A stretch of DNA of 64,000 bases from Mycobacterium marseillense (GTDB lineage Bacteria; Actinomycetota; Actinomycetes; Mycobacteriales; Mycobacteriaceae): positions 2,852,001 to 2,916,000 of the forward strand of contig NZ_AP022584.1 of NCBI RefSeq assembly GCF_010731675.1, written 5' to 3'. Of the stretch, positions 8,950 through 18,258 are shown one piece after another; position 1 is the stretch's first letter; each line of letters begins with the position of its first letter. Below the pieces are notes generated by a model. It was not told the DNA's origin, did no database searches, and saw only the letters and a program-made list of their open reading frames with translations. The position numbers were made by a program, and so were the translations under genes.

Positions 8950-9984
8950 ATGAACGCTCCCGTTTTCGTCGACGTCGATACCGGCGTCGATGACGCGCTG
9001 GCGCTGATGTACCTGTTCGCCAGCCCGAACGCCGAGGTGATCGGCATCGCCTCGACCGGTGGAAACGTCGGCGTGCAGCAGGTTTGCGAAAACAACCTGG
9101 GCCTGCTGCGGCTGTGCGATGTCACCGGCATACCGGTTTCCAGGGGCTCCGATCAGACCCTCACCGGACCGATGCGGCTGCCGTCAAAAGTCCACGGCCC
9201 CAGGGGCTTAGGCTACGCCGACCTGCCGCCGGGCGGGCAAGGCCTCACCGACTACGACTCGGCGGAGGCGTGGCTGCGCGCGGCGCACGCCCACCCAGGT
9301 GAGCTCATCGGCGTGGCGACCGGCCCGTTGACCAATCTGGCGCTGGCGCTGCGCGCCGAGCCCACCCTGCCGACGCTGCTGCGGCGGCTGGTGATCATGG
9401 GCGGTTCCTACGACCACCGCGGCAACACCACCGCAGTCGCGGAATGGAACATCAGCGTGGACCCGGAGGCCGCGGCCGAGGTGCTGGCGGCCTGGGGCCA
9501 CGAAGCCGTTGAGCAGCAGCGGCTTCCGATCCTGTGCGGCCTGGACCTGACGCGCAAGGTCGCGATGACGCCGGAGCACCTGACCCGGCTGGCCGACGCC
9601 GCCGGGTCGACGACCACGCCACTCGACGAACACGACGAACCCGGAACCCGGTCGTCGGCGTCCAATCCGCTGATCCGGGTGATCGAGGACGCCACCCGGT
9701 TCTACCTGGAGGCCTATCACGAACTCGGCCACGGGTATCAGGCACACATGCACGATCCGTTGGCCGCCGCCGTCGCGCTGGATCCGGGCCTGGTGACGAC
9801 CCGTCCGGCGACCGTGGACATCGAGCTGACCGGCACCCTGACCCGCGCCATGACGGTGACCGACTGGTCGGCTCATCGAGAACCCAACGCGCTCATCGGG
9901 ATTGATGTGGAAGCCGCGGTGTTCTTCGATCGCTTCATCGAGCGCGTGGGCCCGTTCGCGCGCCGGTTAGCCTATACCCCATGA
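8950..9984 (+). CDS. iunH: Inosine/uridine-preferring nucleoside hydrolase
   Basis: Hydrolyses the N-glycosidic bond of ribonucleosides for purine/pyrimidine salvage. The calcium-binding DxDxxxDD signature DVDTGVDDALAL is at the N-terminus, and the conserved HDPLAAAVAL is near the C-terminus. At 344 residues it is longer than the roughly 308 of Rv3393 as I recall it; the extra length appears to be spread through loops. The ATG at 8950 is the first in frame and lies next to the motif. Its stop overlaps the next start by 4 bp (ATGA), so the two genes are probably translated together. Confidence 0.9.
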   Translation: MNAPVFVDVDTGVDDALALMYLFASPNAEVIGIASTGGNVGVQQVCENNLGLLRLCDVTGIPVSRGSDQTLTGPMRLPSKVHGPRGLGYADLPPGGQGLTDYDSAEAWLRAAHAHPGELIGVATGPLTNLALALRAEPTLPTLLRRLVIMGGSYDHRGNTTAVAEWNISVDPEAAAEVLAAWGHEAVEQQRLPILCGLDLTRKVAMTPEHLTRLADAAGSTTTPLDEHDEPGTRSSASNPLIRVIEDATRFYLEAYHELGHGYQAHMHDPLAAAVALDPGLVTTRPATVDIELTGTLTRAMTVTDWSAHREPNALIGIDVEAAVFFDRFIERVGPFARRLAYTP

Positions 9985-10433
9985 AGATTCGTGCCATCGA
10001 GCTGATCCGCGCGGGATGGGGCGGCGTGCTGCTGGCCGCCCCCGCCGACGTGCTGAGTCACATCCACGGGGTGCGCGTCGACCGCAAGGCGATCGTCGTC
10101 ACCCGGATCCTGGGCGCCCGGCATCTGGTCCAGGCGGCACTGTCGGGCGTCAACCCCGGCCCGGAGGTGCTGGCGGCCGGGGTCTGGGTCGACACGGTGC
10201 ACTCGGCGACCGCGCTCGGCCTGGCCCTCGCCGACCCGCGCCGGGCCCGCGGCGGGGTGACCGACGCCCTGGTCGCGGCGTCGTGGGCGGGCCTGGGCTG
10301 GCGCCACCTGCGGACCGGAGGAGCCAGGACCGACGGTGTCCGCGGCCGCGACCGGCTGGCCCGCGCCGTCCTGCGATCGTTGCCCGGCGGCCGCACGCTG
10401 GTGGCCCGAGCGCAGGCGGTACGCGCCAAATAG
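9981..10433 (+). CDS. Conserved hypothetical protein, translationally coupled to iunH
   Basis: 150 residues; I do not recognise the family. It starts in an ATGA overlap with iunH. Two Ala/Leu/Gly-rich helices (about 10-25 and 60-80) and a third hydrophobic stretch (about 95-105) suggest a small helical, possibly membrane-associated protein, ending in a basic Arg-rich tail. No catalytic motif is visible. The coupling to iunH is the only functional clue. Codon usage matches the neighbours, so I consider it a real gene. Confidence 0.65.
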   Translation: MKIRAIELIRAGWGGVLLAAPADVLSHIHGVRVDRKAIVVTRILGARHLVQAALSGVNPGPEVLAAGVWVDTVHSATALGLALADPRRARGGVTDALVAASWAGLGWRHLRTGGARTDGVRGRDRLARAVLRSLPGGRTLVARAQAVRAK

Positions 10434-10480
10434 CGCTATACCCCTTGACGTCGGGGACAATGACAGTTTGTGTAGGCATG

Positions 10481-10533
10481 ATTTGATGGGATGAGTGGGG
10501 CTCGGCGTCAATCGTTAGCAGCTCTCATCAAAT
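10481..10533. repeat. Inverted repeat upstream of the kasB-like gene
   Basis: Arms ATTTGATG (10481-10488) and CATCAAAT (10526-10533) are perfect complements separated by 37 bases, ending 17 nt before the kasB-like start. They could be an operator or an RNA stem. A TTGACG at 10445-10450 upstream may belong to the promoter. Function is inferred only. Confidence 0.35.
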
Positions 10534-10550
10534 GAAAGGTTTCGGGAATC

Positions 10551-11810
10551 ATGGCGGAGCTGGTTACCGGGAAAACGCTGCCGAATGTGGTCGTCACTGG
10601 TGTTGCCATGACGACCGCGTTGGCGACTGATGCCGAGACCACCTGGAAGCTGTTGCAGGACAGCCAAAGTGGTATCCGCAAGCTCGAGGATTCGTTCGTC
10701 GAGGAGTTTGACCTGCCGGTGCGCATCGGCGGTCATCTACTCGAGGATTTCGACGGCGGACTCACCCGCGCCGAACGCCACCGGATGGGCTACCTGCAAA
10801 TGATGTCGACCGTCCTGGGCCGGCGGGTCTGGGAGAACGCCGGCTCACCCGAGGTCGACAGCAACCGGCTGATGGTGTCCGTGGGCACCGGCCTGGGCTC
10901 GGCGGAGCAAATCGTGTTCAGCTACGACGATCTGCGCGCCCGCGGCATGAAGGGGGTCTCCCCGCTGGCGGTGTCGAAGTACATGCCCAACGGCGCGGCC
11001 GCGGCGGTGGGCCTGGAACGGCACGCCAAGGCCGGGGTGATCACGCCGGTGTCGGCGTGCGCGTCGGGTTCCGAGGGCGTCGCCCAGGCGTGGCGCAACA
11101 TCGTCTTCGGCGAGGCCGACATCGCCATCTGCGGTGGCGTCGAGGTCAGGATCGAGGCAGTCGCGATCGCGGCGTTCGCCCAGATGCGCATCGTGATGTC
11201 CACCAAGAACGACGACCCCGTCGGCGCGTGCCGCCCGTTCGACCGCGACCGGACCGGATTCGTCTTCGGCGAGGCCGGCGCGCTCATGGTCATCGAGACC
11301 GAGGAGCACGCCAAGGCCCGCGGCGCCAACATCTTGGCCCGCATCATGGGGGCCAGCATCACCTCCGACGGCTACCACATGGTGGCCCCCGACCCCAACG
11401 GCGAACGCGCCGGACACGCCATGAGCCGCGCCATCCAGCTCGCCGGCCTGTCCCCCAGCGACATTCACCACGTCAACGCCCACGCCACCGGCACCTCGGT
11501 CGGCGACGTCGCCGAGGGCAAGGCCATCAACAACGCCCTGGGCGCCCACGGCGGCAACGCCGTCGTCTACGCGCCCAAGGCCGCCCTGGGCCACTCGGTC
11601 GGCGCGGTCGGGGCGGTCGAGTCGATCCTGACCGTGCTCGCCCTGCGCGACCAGGTCGTCCCACCCACGCTGAACCTGGAAAACCTCGACCCGGAAATCG
11701 ATTTGGACGTGGTGGCCGGCAAGCCCCGCCCCGGCAACTACGAATACGCGATCAACAACTCGTTCGGATTCGGCGGACACAACGTCGCGACCGTTTTCGG
11801 ACGGTACTGA
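10551..11810 (+). CDS. KasB-type beta-ketoacyl-ACP synthase, isolated paralogue
   Basis: Condensing enzyme of the KAS II/FabF fold that extends AcpM-bound acyl chains with malonyl-AcpM. 419 residues. The catalytic triad is visible: C170 in [10 protein letters not shown]311 in NAHATGT, and a second His in LGHSVGAVG near 348. The sequence is much closer to mycolate-pathway KasB than to a generic FabF (TELVTGK-like start, [25 protein letters not shown] end) but lacks the KasB N-terminal extension. It is not in the fabD-acpM-kasA-kasB operon and stands alone close to cmaA1 and acrA1. It may make or lengthen a special meromycolate, or be a spare KAS with altered chain length. Gene symbol left empty because the canonical kasB should lie elsewhere. 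Confidence 0.9.
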   Translation: MAELVTGKTLPNVVVTGVAMTTALATDAETTWKLLQDSQSGIRKLEDSFVEEFDLPVRIGGHLLEDFDGGLTRAERHRMGYLQMMSTVLGRRVWENAGSPEVDSNRLMVSVGTGLGSAEQIVFSYDDLRARGMKGVSPLAVSKYMPNGAAAAVGLERHAKAGVITPVSACASGSEGVAQAWRNIVFGEADIAICGGVEVRIEAVAIAAFAQMRIVMSTKNDDPVGACRPFDRDRTGFVFGEAGALMVIETEEHAKARGANILARIMGASITSDGYHMVAPDPNGERAGHAMSRAIQLAGLSPSDIHHVNAHATGTSVGDVAEGKAINNALGAHGGNAVVYAPKAALGHSVGAVGAVESILTVLALRDQVVPPTLNLENLDPEIDLDVVAGKPRPGNYEYAINNSFGFGGHNVATVFGRY

Positions 11811-12072
11811 CGCGGGATCGACCGAAACGCCGTCCTCGCGGCTGACCCAGGCCTTCCCATCTGCGCCGCCGTGCGACGCGACGGCACCGGATAACCGCGA
11901 CGTTTCGCCCGTTTGACCCCCGCTGCGGAGGGTAAGCACCGATCGTGGCCGCCTGCAACCGTTGCCACGGGCAAACCCGTCCGTGGACGGTCGATGGCGT
12001 TGATCCGGTTGATCCACACAGCCGAAGGAATCGAACAGCGAGCTGCCTGCTGGCCGGACCGGAGGAGGGATC

Positions 12073-13890
12073 ATGCCGAAAACCGCCGACTTCATCGTCG
12101 ACCGCCTGCGCCAATGGGGCATTCACCGAATATTCGGCTATCCCGGCGACGGGATCCTGTCGATGCTCGGCGCGCTCGACCGCGCCGGCGGCGACCCGGA
12201 GCTGATCCAGCCGCGCCACGAGGAGATGGCCGCGTTCATGGCGACCGGGCACGCCAAGTTCACCGGCGAAATCGGTTGTTGCCTGGCCACTTCCGGCGGC
12301 GGCACCATCCACCTGCTCAACGGCCTCTACGACGCGAAGCTGGACCACCACCCCGTGGTCGCCATCATCGGCCAGCAGAAGCGGATGTCGCTGGGCGCGG
12401 CCTTCCAGCAGGAGATCGACCCGCTCTCGCTGTACAAGGACGTCTCGTCGGACTTCGTGCAGATCTGCATGGCGCCCGAGCAGGCGCGGCAACTCGTCGA
12501 CCGGGCCTGCAAGGTGGCGCTGAACAACCGCACGGTGGCGACGATCATCCTGCCCGAGGACGTGGGCGAATCCGAGGCGGTCCCCTCACCGCCCCGGATG
12601 CACGGCGCCGTCTACACCAGCGTCGGCTGGACCAAGCCGAGGGTGATTCCCCCGCAATCCGAGTTGGAGAAGGCGGCGCAGATCCTCAACGAGGGCAAGA
12701 AGGTGGCGATGGTCGTCGGCCAGGGCGCCGCCGAGGCCGTCGACGAAGTCATCCAGGCCGCCGAACTGCTGGGCGCCGGGGTGGCCAAGACCTCGCTGGG
12801 CCGCGCCGTGCTGGCCGACGACCTGCCCTACGTCACCGGGCCCATCGGGCTGCTGGGCTCCACCGCCAGCCACGCCATGATGTCCGACGCCGACACCCTG
12901 TTCTTCGTGGGCACCAGCTTCCCCTACGCCGAATGGCTGCCCAAAGAGGGGCAGTGCCGTGGCGTCGAGATCAACCTCGACGGCCGGATGATCGGGACCC
13001 GATACCCGATGGAGGCCAACCTGGTCGGGGACTCGAAAAATACGCTGCGCGAACTGGTTCCGCTTTTGCAGCGCAAGGATGACAGGTCGTGGCGGGACCA
13101 GATCGAAAAAGAGGTCTCCGAGTGGTGGGCGGTGCTCGACAAAAGGGCGCACGACAAGGCCGATCCACTCAATCCCGAGCTGGTGGCCCACGAGCTGTCA
13201 AAACGACTGCCCGACAACGTCATCCTGACCACCGACGCCGGTTCGGTCGCCAACTGGTGGGCCCGGCACCTCAAGATGCGACCGGGCATGGCGGCGTCGC
13301 TGGCCGGAAACCTGGCCACCATGGGCCCGGGGACGCCGTATGCGATCGCCGCCAAGTTGGCGCATCCCGGCCGCCCGGTGATCGCGCTGGTTGGCGACGG
13401 CGTGTTCCAGATGAACGGGCTGGCCGAGATGATCACCGTCAAGCGCTACAAGGATCGGCTCTCCGACGGCCCGCTGATCTTCTGCGTCTTCAACAACGAG
13501 GATCTCAACCAGGTGACCTGGGAGCAGCGCGCGATGGGCGGTGAGCCGAAATTTGAGGGATCGCAATACATTCCGGATGTCCCCTACGCCGAGTTCGCCA
13601 AGTTGCTCGGGCTGACCGGCATCCGCTGCGACGATCCGAAGAAGATCGGCGAGGCCTGGGACCAGGCGCTGGCGGCCAGCGGCCCGGTAGTGCTGGAGGT
13701 GGTCGTCGACAAGGACATCCCGCCGGTCCCGCCGCACATCAAGAAGATGATGGCGAAGAAGACCGCCAAAGCGGTGCTGAAGGATCCCGACCGGGTCAGC
13801 ATCGGCAAGAAGGGCGCCAAGCAGAAGATGCACGAGTTCACCGAGTCGATCAAGAGCGTAGGGCACAAGGGCGCTGGTGGGACCGAATGA
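12073..13890 (+). CDS. Thiamine-diphosphate enzyme, pyruvate oxidase/dehydrogenase type
   Basis: 605 residues with the three-domain acetohydroxyacid synthase/pyruvate oxidase fold. The cofactor-activating Glu is in PRHEEMAAFMA near the N-terminus. The ThDP/Mg motif begins VGDGVFQMNG near residue 443 and ends with FNNEDLNQ. The overall look is of a pyruvate dehydrogenase (quinone)/pyruvate oxidase (PoxB-like) rather than IlvB. A lysine-rich C-terminal tail could bind membrane. The ATG at 12073 has a very strong GGAGGAGGG site. Its stop overlaps the next start (ATGA), linking it to the FAD/Fe-S dehydrogenase. Substrate (pyruvate or another 2-oxo acid) is inferred. Confidence 0.85.
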   Translation: MPKTADFIVDRLRQWGIHRIFGYPGDGILSMLGALDRAGGDPELIQPRHEEMAAFMATGHAKFTGEIGCCLATSGGGTIHLLNGLYDAKLDHHPVVAIIGQQKRMSLGAAFQQEIDPLSLYKDVSSDFVQICMAPEQARQLVDRACKVALNNRTVATIILPEDVGESEAVPSPPRMHGAVYTSVGWTKPRVIPPQSELEKAAQILNEGKKVAMVVGQGAAEAVDEVIQAAELLGAGVAKTSLGRAVLADDLPYVTGPIGLLGSTASHAMMSDADTLFFVGTSFPYAEWLPKEGQCRGVEINLDGRMIGTRYPMEANLVGDSKNTLRELVPLLQRKDDRSWRDQIEKEVSEWWAVLDKRAHDKADPLNPELVAHELSKRLPDNVILTTDAGSVANWWARHLKMRPGMAASLAGNLATMGPGTPYAIAAKLAHPGRPVIALVGDGVFQMNGLAEMITVKRYKDRLSDGPLIFCVFNNEDLNQVTWEQRAMGGEPKFEGSQYIPDVPYAEFAKLLGLTGIRCDDPKKIGEAWDQALAASGPVVLEVVVDKDIPPVPPHIKKMMAKKTAKAVLKDPDRVSIGKKGAKQKMHEFTESIKSVGHKGAGGTE

Positions 13891-16800
13891 GCCTGCTCAG
13901 GTCCGACCAGTCGCGGACCATCCCGGCCCGCCCGGATACCCGCTTCGTCGCCGGGATGGCCACCGTCGACAAGGTCAACGTCACCGGCCTGGAAAATCAG
14001 CTGCGCCGGCACGTCAGCGGCGAAGTGCGTTTCGACACGGCCACATTGGCGATGTACGCCAATGACGCATCGAACTTCCGCCAGGTTCCGATCGGGGTCG
14101 TGGTTCCCAAGACGATCGAGGACGTGGTGCAGACGGTGCGGGCCTGCCACGCCTACCACGCCCCGGTGCTGTGCCGTGGCGGCGGCACGAGTCTGTCCGG
14201 CGAAACCGTCAATGTGGCGGTGGTGATCGACTTTTCGAAGTATCTCACCGACATCATCGACATCGACGCGCAGCGCCGGCTGGCCACCGTGCAGACCGGC
14301 GTGATCAACGAACAGCTCAACAAGGCCACCGGCGAGCACGGGTTGGTGTTCGGCCCCGACCCCTCGTCGCATTCGCGGTGCACGCTGGGTGGAAACATCG
14401 GCAACAACTCCTGCGGGGTGCACTCGGTCCAATCGCGGTTCTACGGACCCGGGCCCCGTACCTCCGACAACACCCACGCGCTGGACATCGTCACCTACGA
14501 CGGCGCCCGGTTCACCGTCGGCGTGAACGAGGAGAAGGACCTCGACAGCATCATCGCCGCCGGCGGTCGCAAGGGCGAAATCTATGCCGCGCTACGGGAT
14601 TTGCGTAACGAGTACGCCGACGATATTCGCAAGGGATACGCCGACGTCGGCGAGGTGCCCCGGCGGGTTTCCGGCTACAACCTCGACGAGCTGCTGCCCG
14701 AGCGGGGGTTCAACGTCGCGCGCGCCCTGGTCGGCACCGAAAGCACCTGCGCGGTGGCCCTGACGGCGACCGTGATGCTGACCCCGGCCATGCTCCACCG
14801 CACGGTGGTCGTGGTGGAGTTCGACTCCCTCGGCGCGGCCGGCGACCTCGCGCCGGAGATGATGGAATGGAAGCCGATCGGGCTCGAGGCCGTCGACCAC
14901 GTGCTCGTGCACGACCAGGAGCTCACCGGTGTCAACGCCAGCGGCCGGGCCGCGTTGCCGCGCCCGGATTCCAAGGGTGCCTGGCTGATGATCCAGTTCG
15001 GCTCCGACGAGCCGCACGAATCACTCGAGCGAGCAGAGGAATTCGTTCGCTGGCTGAAGAAGAAAAAGCACATCGAGGACGACCGCATCGTGCTGGCCCG
15101 CAGCAAGCAGGACGGGGGGAACAGCGCCGAACTGTGGGCGATTCGCGAGGCCGGGCTGGGCTCGACCGCGTTCCCGGTGGACAGCGGCAATCACTGGCCG
15201 GGCTGGGAGGACTCCGCGGTCCCCTGGCGGCGGGTCGGCGACTACGTGCGTGATCTGCAGCAGCTCTACGCCAAACACAACCTGCGCGGCGCCATGTACG
15301 GCCACCTCGGGGAGGGCTGCATCCACTCCCGGGTCGGGTTCGACCTGCGCCACAAGGACGGTCTCGTCAACTACCGCAAGTTCATGGAGGAAGCCGGCGA
15401 CCTGGTCGCGTCCTACGGCGGGTCGATGTCCGGCGAGCACGGCGACGGCCAGCAGCGCGCCGAGTTACTGGGCAAGCAGTACGGCCCGCGGCTGATGGAG
15501 GCCATGCGCAAGTTCAAGCTGATCTGGGATCCCGAGTGGAAGATGAACCCCGGCAAGGTGATCGACCCGTATCGGTTCGACGAAAACCTCAAGCTGGGGA
15601 CGGATTACAACCCGGCGAGGCCGCAGGTGAAGTTCGCCTACGCCGAGGACCATGGCGACTTCTCGCACGCGGCACTGCGCTGCGTCGGAGTCGGCAAATG
15701 CCGGGTTCCCGAGGCGCAGGACACCATGTGCCCCAGCTACCAGGTGACCAGGGAGGAGAAACACTCCACGCGGGGGCGGGCGCGGCTGTTGTTCGAGATG
15801 CTGCGCGGCGAGGTGATCACCGATGGCTGGCAGTCCGACGAAGTCGCCGACGCGCTGGATCTGTGCCTGGCCTGCAAGGGCTGCACCAGCGACTGCCCGG
15901 TCGAGGTGGACATCCCCACCTACAAGGCGGAGTTCCTCTACCACCACTTCCGGTCGCTGCGCCGCTGGCGGCCACGGTACGCCTACGCGTTCGGGTTCAT
16001 CGACCGGGCCGCGCGGCTGGCCAGCGCCATCCCGGAGTTGGCCAACTTCGCCACCCAGACGCCGGTGCTGTCTCGAATCGCCAAGGCGGTGGGCGGAATT
16101 GACCGGCAGCGGCCGTTGCCCACCTTCGCGCCGATGACGCTGCAACAGTGGTTCTCGGCGCGTCCGGTCGTCAATCCCGCCGGACCGAAGGTGATCCTGT
16201 TTCCCGACACCTTCAACAACCGACTGCACACCGATGTCGGGGTGGCCTGCGTGGCGGCGATCGAGGCGGCCGGCTGGCGCGTCGTCATGCCCACGGGACA
16301 CATCTGTTGCGGCCGCCCCCTGTATGACTACGGCTTTCTCGACGTCGCCGAACACTATCTCCACGATGTGCTAGGGCAACTGCGCAGCGAAATCCGAGCC
16401 GGCACACCGATTGTCGGTATGGAGCCGAGCTGCCTGGCCGTCTTCAAGGACGAGCTCAAGAAGTTGCTGCCGCATGACGACGACGCGGATCGGTTGGTGC
16501 GCAACAGCTATCACTTCGCGCAGTTCTTCACCGAGTACGGCCTCGAGCTGCCCCGGGTGTCCTCCACCGGGTCCGCAGTCAAGGCACTGCTGTGGGGCCA
16601 CTGCCACCAGCGGGCCACCGGCGGGGTCGACGCCGACCAGGAGGTACTGCAGAAGATGGGCATCGACGTGCAGCCCGTCTCCGGCGGATGCTGCGGGCTG
16701 GCCGGCTCGTGGGGATTCGAGCAGGGCAAGTACCAACTCTCGCTCGACTGCGGCGAACAGGCCCTGCTGCCGGCGATCCGAAAGAATGCGGAGGCCCTGG

Positions 16801-17051
16801 TGATCGCCAACGGATTCTCCTGCCAGACGCAGATCAGCCACTCCGGGACGGCGAACGCGCTGCACCTCGGACAGATCATGGCCATGGCGAACACCTCGGC
16901 CGACATCCGCTCCACGTCTCCTCCGGACCGGCCCGAGGCCGACTCGCGGACGCGCGCCACGCGGGTCGCGGTGCCGGTGGCCGCGGTGAGCGCGGCCGCG
17001 CTGGCCGGGGCGGCCGCGGCGCGGAGGCTCTGGACGGCGCGCGGCGCCTAG
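13887..17051 (+). CDS. FAD- and Fe-S-dependent D-2-hydroxyacid (D-lactate type) dehydrogenase
   Basis: 1,054-residue fused flavoprotein/iron-sulphur protein. An FAD-binding PCMH-type domain (about 65-300, with CRGGGTSLSGE) is followed by the FAD-oxidase C domain with GHLGEGCIHSRVGF. Two ferredoxin-like clusters come next, one near residue 600 (CVGVGKC, then MCPSY) and one near 663 (CLACKGCTSDCPVEVD). Two CCG domains follow (HICCGRPLYDYG near 804, GGCCGLAGSWGFE near 933). This is the layout of YdiJ/D-lactate dehydrogenases. A hydrophobic Ala/Val segment at about 1027-1050 could anchor it to the membrane so that electrons reach the quinone pool. Translationally coupled to the ThDP enzyme and followed by lactate monooxygenase. 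Confidence 0.88.
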   Translation: MSLLRSDQSRTIPARPDTRFVAGMATVDKVNVTGLENQLRRHVSGEVRFDTATLAMYANDASNFRQVPIGVVVPKTIEDVVQTVRACHAYHAPVLCRGGGTSLSGETVNVAVVIDFSKYLTDIIDIDAQRRLATVQTGVINEQLNKATGEHGLVFGPDPSSHSRCTLGGNIGNNSCGVHSVQSRFYGPGPRTSDNTHALDIVTYDGARFTVGVNEEKDLDSIIAAGGRKGEIYAALRDLRNEYADDIRKGYADVGEVPRRVSGYNLDELLPERGFNVARALVGTESTCAVALTATVMLTPAMLHRTVVVVEFDSLGAAGDLAPEMMEWKPIGLEAVDHVLVHDQELTGVNASGRAALPRPDSKGAWLMIQFGSDEPHESLERAEEFVRWLKKKKHIEDDRIVLARSKQDGGNSAELWAIREAGLGSTAFPVDSGNHWPGWEDSAVPWRRVGDYVRDLQQLYAKHNLRGAMYGHLGEGCIHSRVGFDLRHKDGLVNYRKFMEEAGDLVASYGGSMSGEHGDGQQRAELLGKQYGPRLMEAMRKFKLIWDPEWKMNPGKVIDPYRFDENLKLGTDYNPARPQVKFAYAEDHGDFSHAALRCVGVGKCRVPEAQDTMCPSYQVTREEKHSTRGRARLLFEMLRGEVITDGWQSDEVADALDLCLACKGCTSDCPVEVDIPTYKAEFLYHHFRSLRRWRPRYAYAFGFIDRAARLASAIPELANFATQTPVLSRIAKAVGGIDRQRPLPTFAPMTLQQWFSARPVVNPAGPKVILFPDTFNNRLHTDVGVACVAAIEAAGWRVVMPTGHICCGRPLYDYGFLDVAEHYLHDVLGQLRSEIRAGTPIVGMEPSCLAVFKDELKKLLPHDDDADRLVRNSYHFAQFFTEYGLELPRVSSTGSAVKALLWGHCHQRATGGVDADQEVLQKMGIDVQPVSGGCCGLAGSWGFEQGKYQLSLDCGEQALLPAIRKNAEALVIANGFSCQTQISHSGTANALHLGQIMAMANTSADIRSTSPPDRPEADSRTRATRVAVPVAAVSAAALAGAAAARRLWTARGA

Positions 17052-17100
17052 GGCTCGACGGAGCCGTTTGGTGCACGGGGTGCGGGGTACTGGATCGACT

Positions 17101-18258
17101 ATGGCCTTCGCCGATTACCAAAAAGAGTTGTACGACCAGTCGCTGCACGGAAATCAGCCGCAGTACCCGATCAGGTTCGAGGACCTGGAGAAAAAGGCGG
17201 CGGCGGCGATGACACCGAAAGTGCTGCAGTACGTCGCGGGCGGCGCCGGCGACGAGCACACCCAGCGCGCCAACTGCGCGGCCTTCAAACGGTGGGGACT
17301 GTATCCCCGGATGGGGATCGCCCCCGAGGAGCGCGACATGTCCGTCGAGCTGTTCGGCATGAGGTTTCCGTCCCCGATCTTCATGGCGCCCATCGGCGTC
17401 ATCGGGGTGTGCGATCCGGACGGCCACGGGGACATACTGTGCGCCCGCGCCTCCGTCCGCACCGGCGTCCCGTTCTTCGTGGGCACGCTCACCTCCGACC
17501 CGATGGAAAATATCGCCGCCGAACTGGGCGACACCCCGGCCTTTTTCCAGCTGTACACGCCGCCGGACCGCAAGATGGCCGCCAGCCTGGTGCACCGCGC
17601 CGAGGCGGCCGGCTTCAAGAGCATCGCCGTCACCCTGGACACCTGGGTCACCGGCTGGCGGCCCCGCGACCTCAGCGGGGGAAACTACCCCCAGGTGCCC
17701 AGCGGGTGCCTGGCCAATTACACCAGCGACCCGGTTTTCCGCGCCCACCTGAGCCGGGGCGAAGACGCCACCGAGGCGGCGGTGCGCAAGCTGCCGATTT
17801 TCGGCGGCCCGTTCCGGTGGGAGGACCTGGAATGGTTGCGGGCGGAGACCGACCTGCCGCTGATGGTCAAGGGCATCTGCCACCCCGACGACGTTCGCCG
17901 TGCCAAAGACATTGGCGTAGACGGCATTTACTGCTCCAACCACGGTGGCCGGCAAGCCAACGGCGGGCTGCCCTGCCTGGATTGCCTGCCCGACGTGCTC
18001 GCGGCCGCCGACGGGCTGCCGGTGCTGTTCGACTCGGGTGTGCGCAGCGGCGCCGACATCATCAAGGCCCTCGCGCTGGGGGCGACCGCCGTCGGGATCG
18101 GCCGCCCCTACGCCTACGGGCTGGCGCTCGGGGGCGTCGAGGGCATCGTGCACGTGCTGCGCTCGCTGCTGGCCGAAGCGGACCTGATCATGGCCGTCGA
18201 CGGATATCCCTCGCTCAAGGACCTGACCCCCGAGGCGCTGCGGCCCACCTACTCGTAG
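17101..18258 (+). CDS. Lactate 2-monooxygenase family FMN enzyme
   Basis: 385-residue FMN-dependent alpha-hydroxyacid-oxidising TIM barrel. It resembles M. smegmatis lactate 2-monooxygenase (L-lactate + O2 to acetate + CO2 + H2O) more than LldD-type dehydrogenases. Diagnostic pieces are YVAGGAGDEHTQRAN, RPRDL, the FMN/catalytic SNHGGRQANGG, and FDSGVRSGADIIKAL. The ATG at 17101 matches the family start; an upstream in-frame GTG was rejected. The gene lies 49 bp after the FAD/Fe-S dehydrogenase and probably shares its transcript. It overlaps the convergent imuB by 10 bp. Whether it is a true monooxygenase or a dehydrogenase cannot be settled from sequence. Confidence 0.85.
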   Translation: MAFADYQKELYDQSLHGNQPQYPIRFEDLEKKAAAAMTPKVLQYVAGGAGDEHTQRANCAAFKRWGLYPRMGIAPEERDMSVELFGMRFPSPIFMAPIGVIGVCDPDGHGDILCARASVRTGVPFFVGTLTSDPMENIAAELGDTPAFFQLYTPPDRKMAASLVHRAEAAGFKSIAVTLDTWVTGWRPRDLSGGNYPQVPSGCLANYTSDPVFRAHLSRGEDATEAAVRKLPIFGGPFRWEDLEWLRAETDLPLMVKGICHPDDVRRAKDIGVDGIYCSNHGGRQANGGLPCLDCLPDVLAAADGLPVLFDSGVRSGADIIKALALGATAVGIGRPYAYGLALGGVEGIVHVLRSLLAEADLIMAVDGYPSLKDLTPEALRPTYS

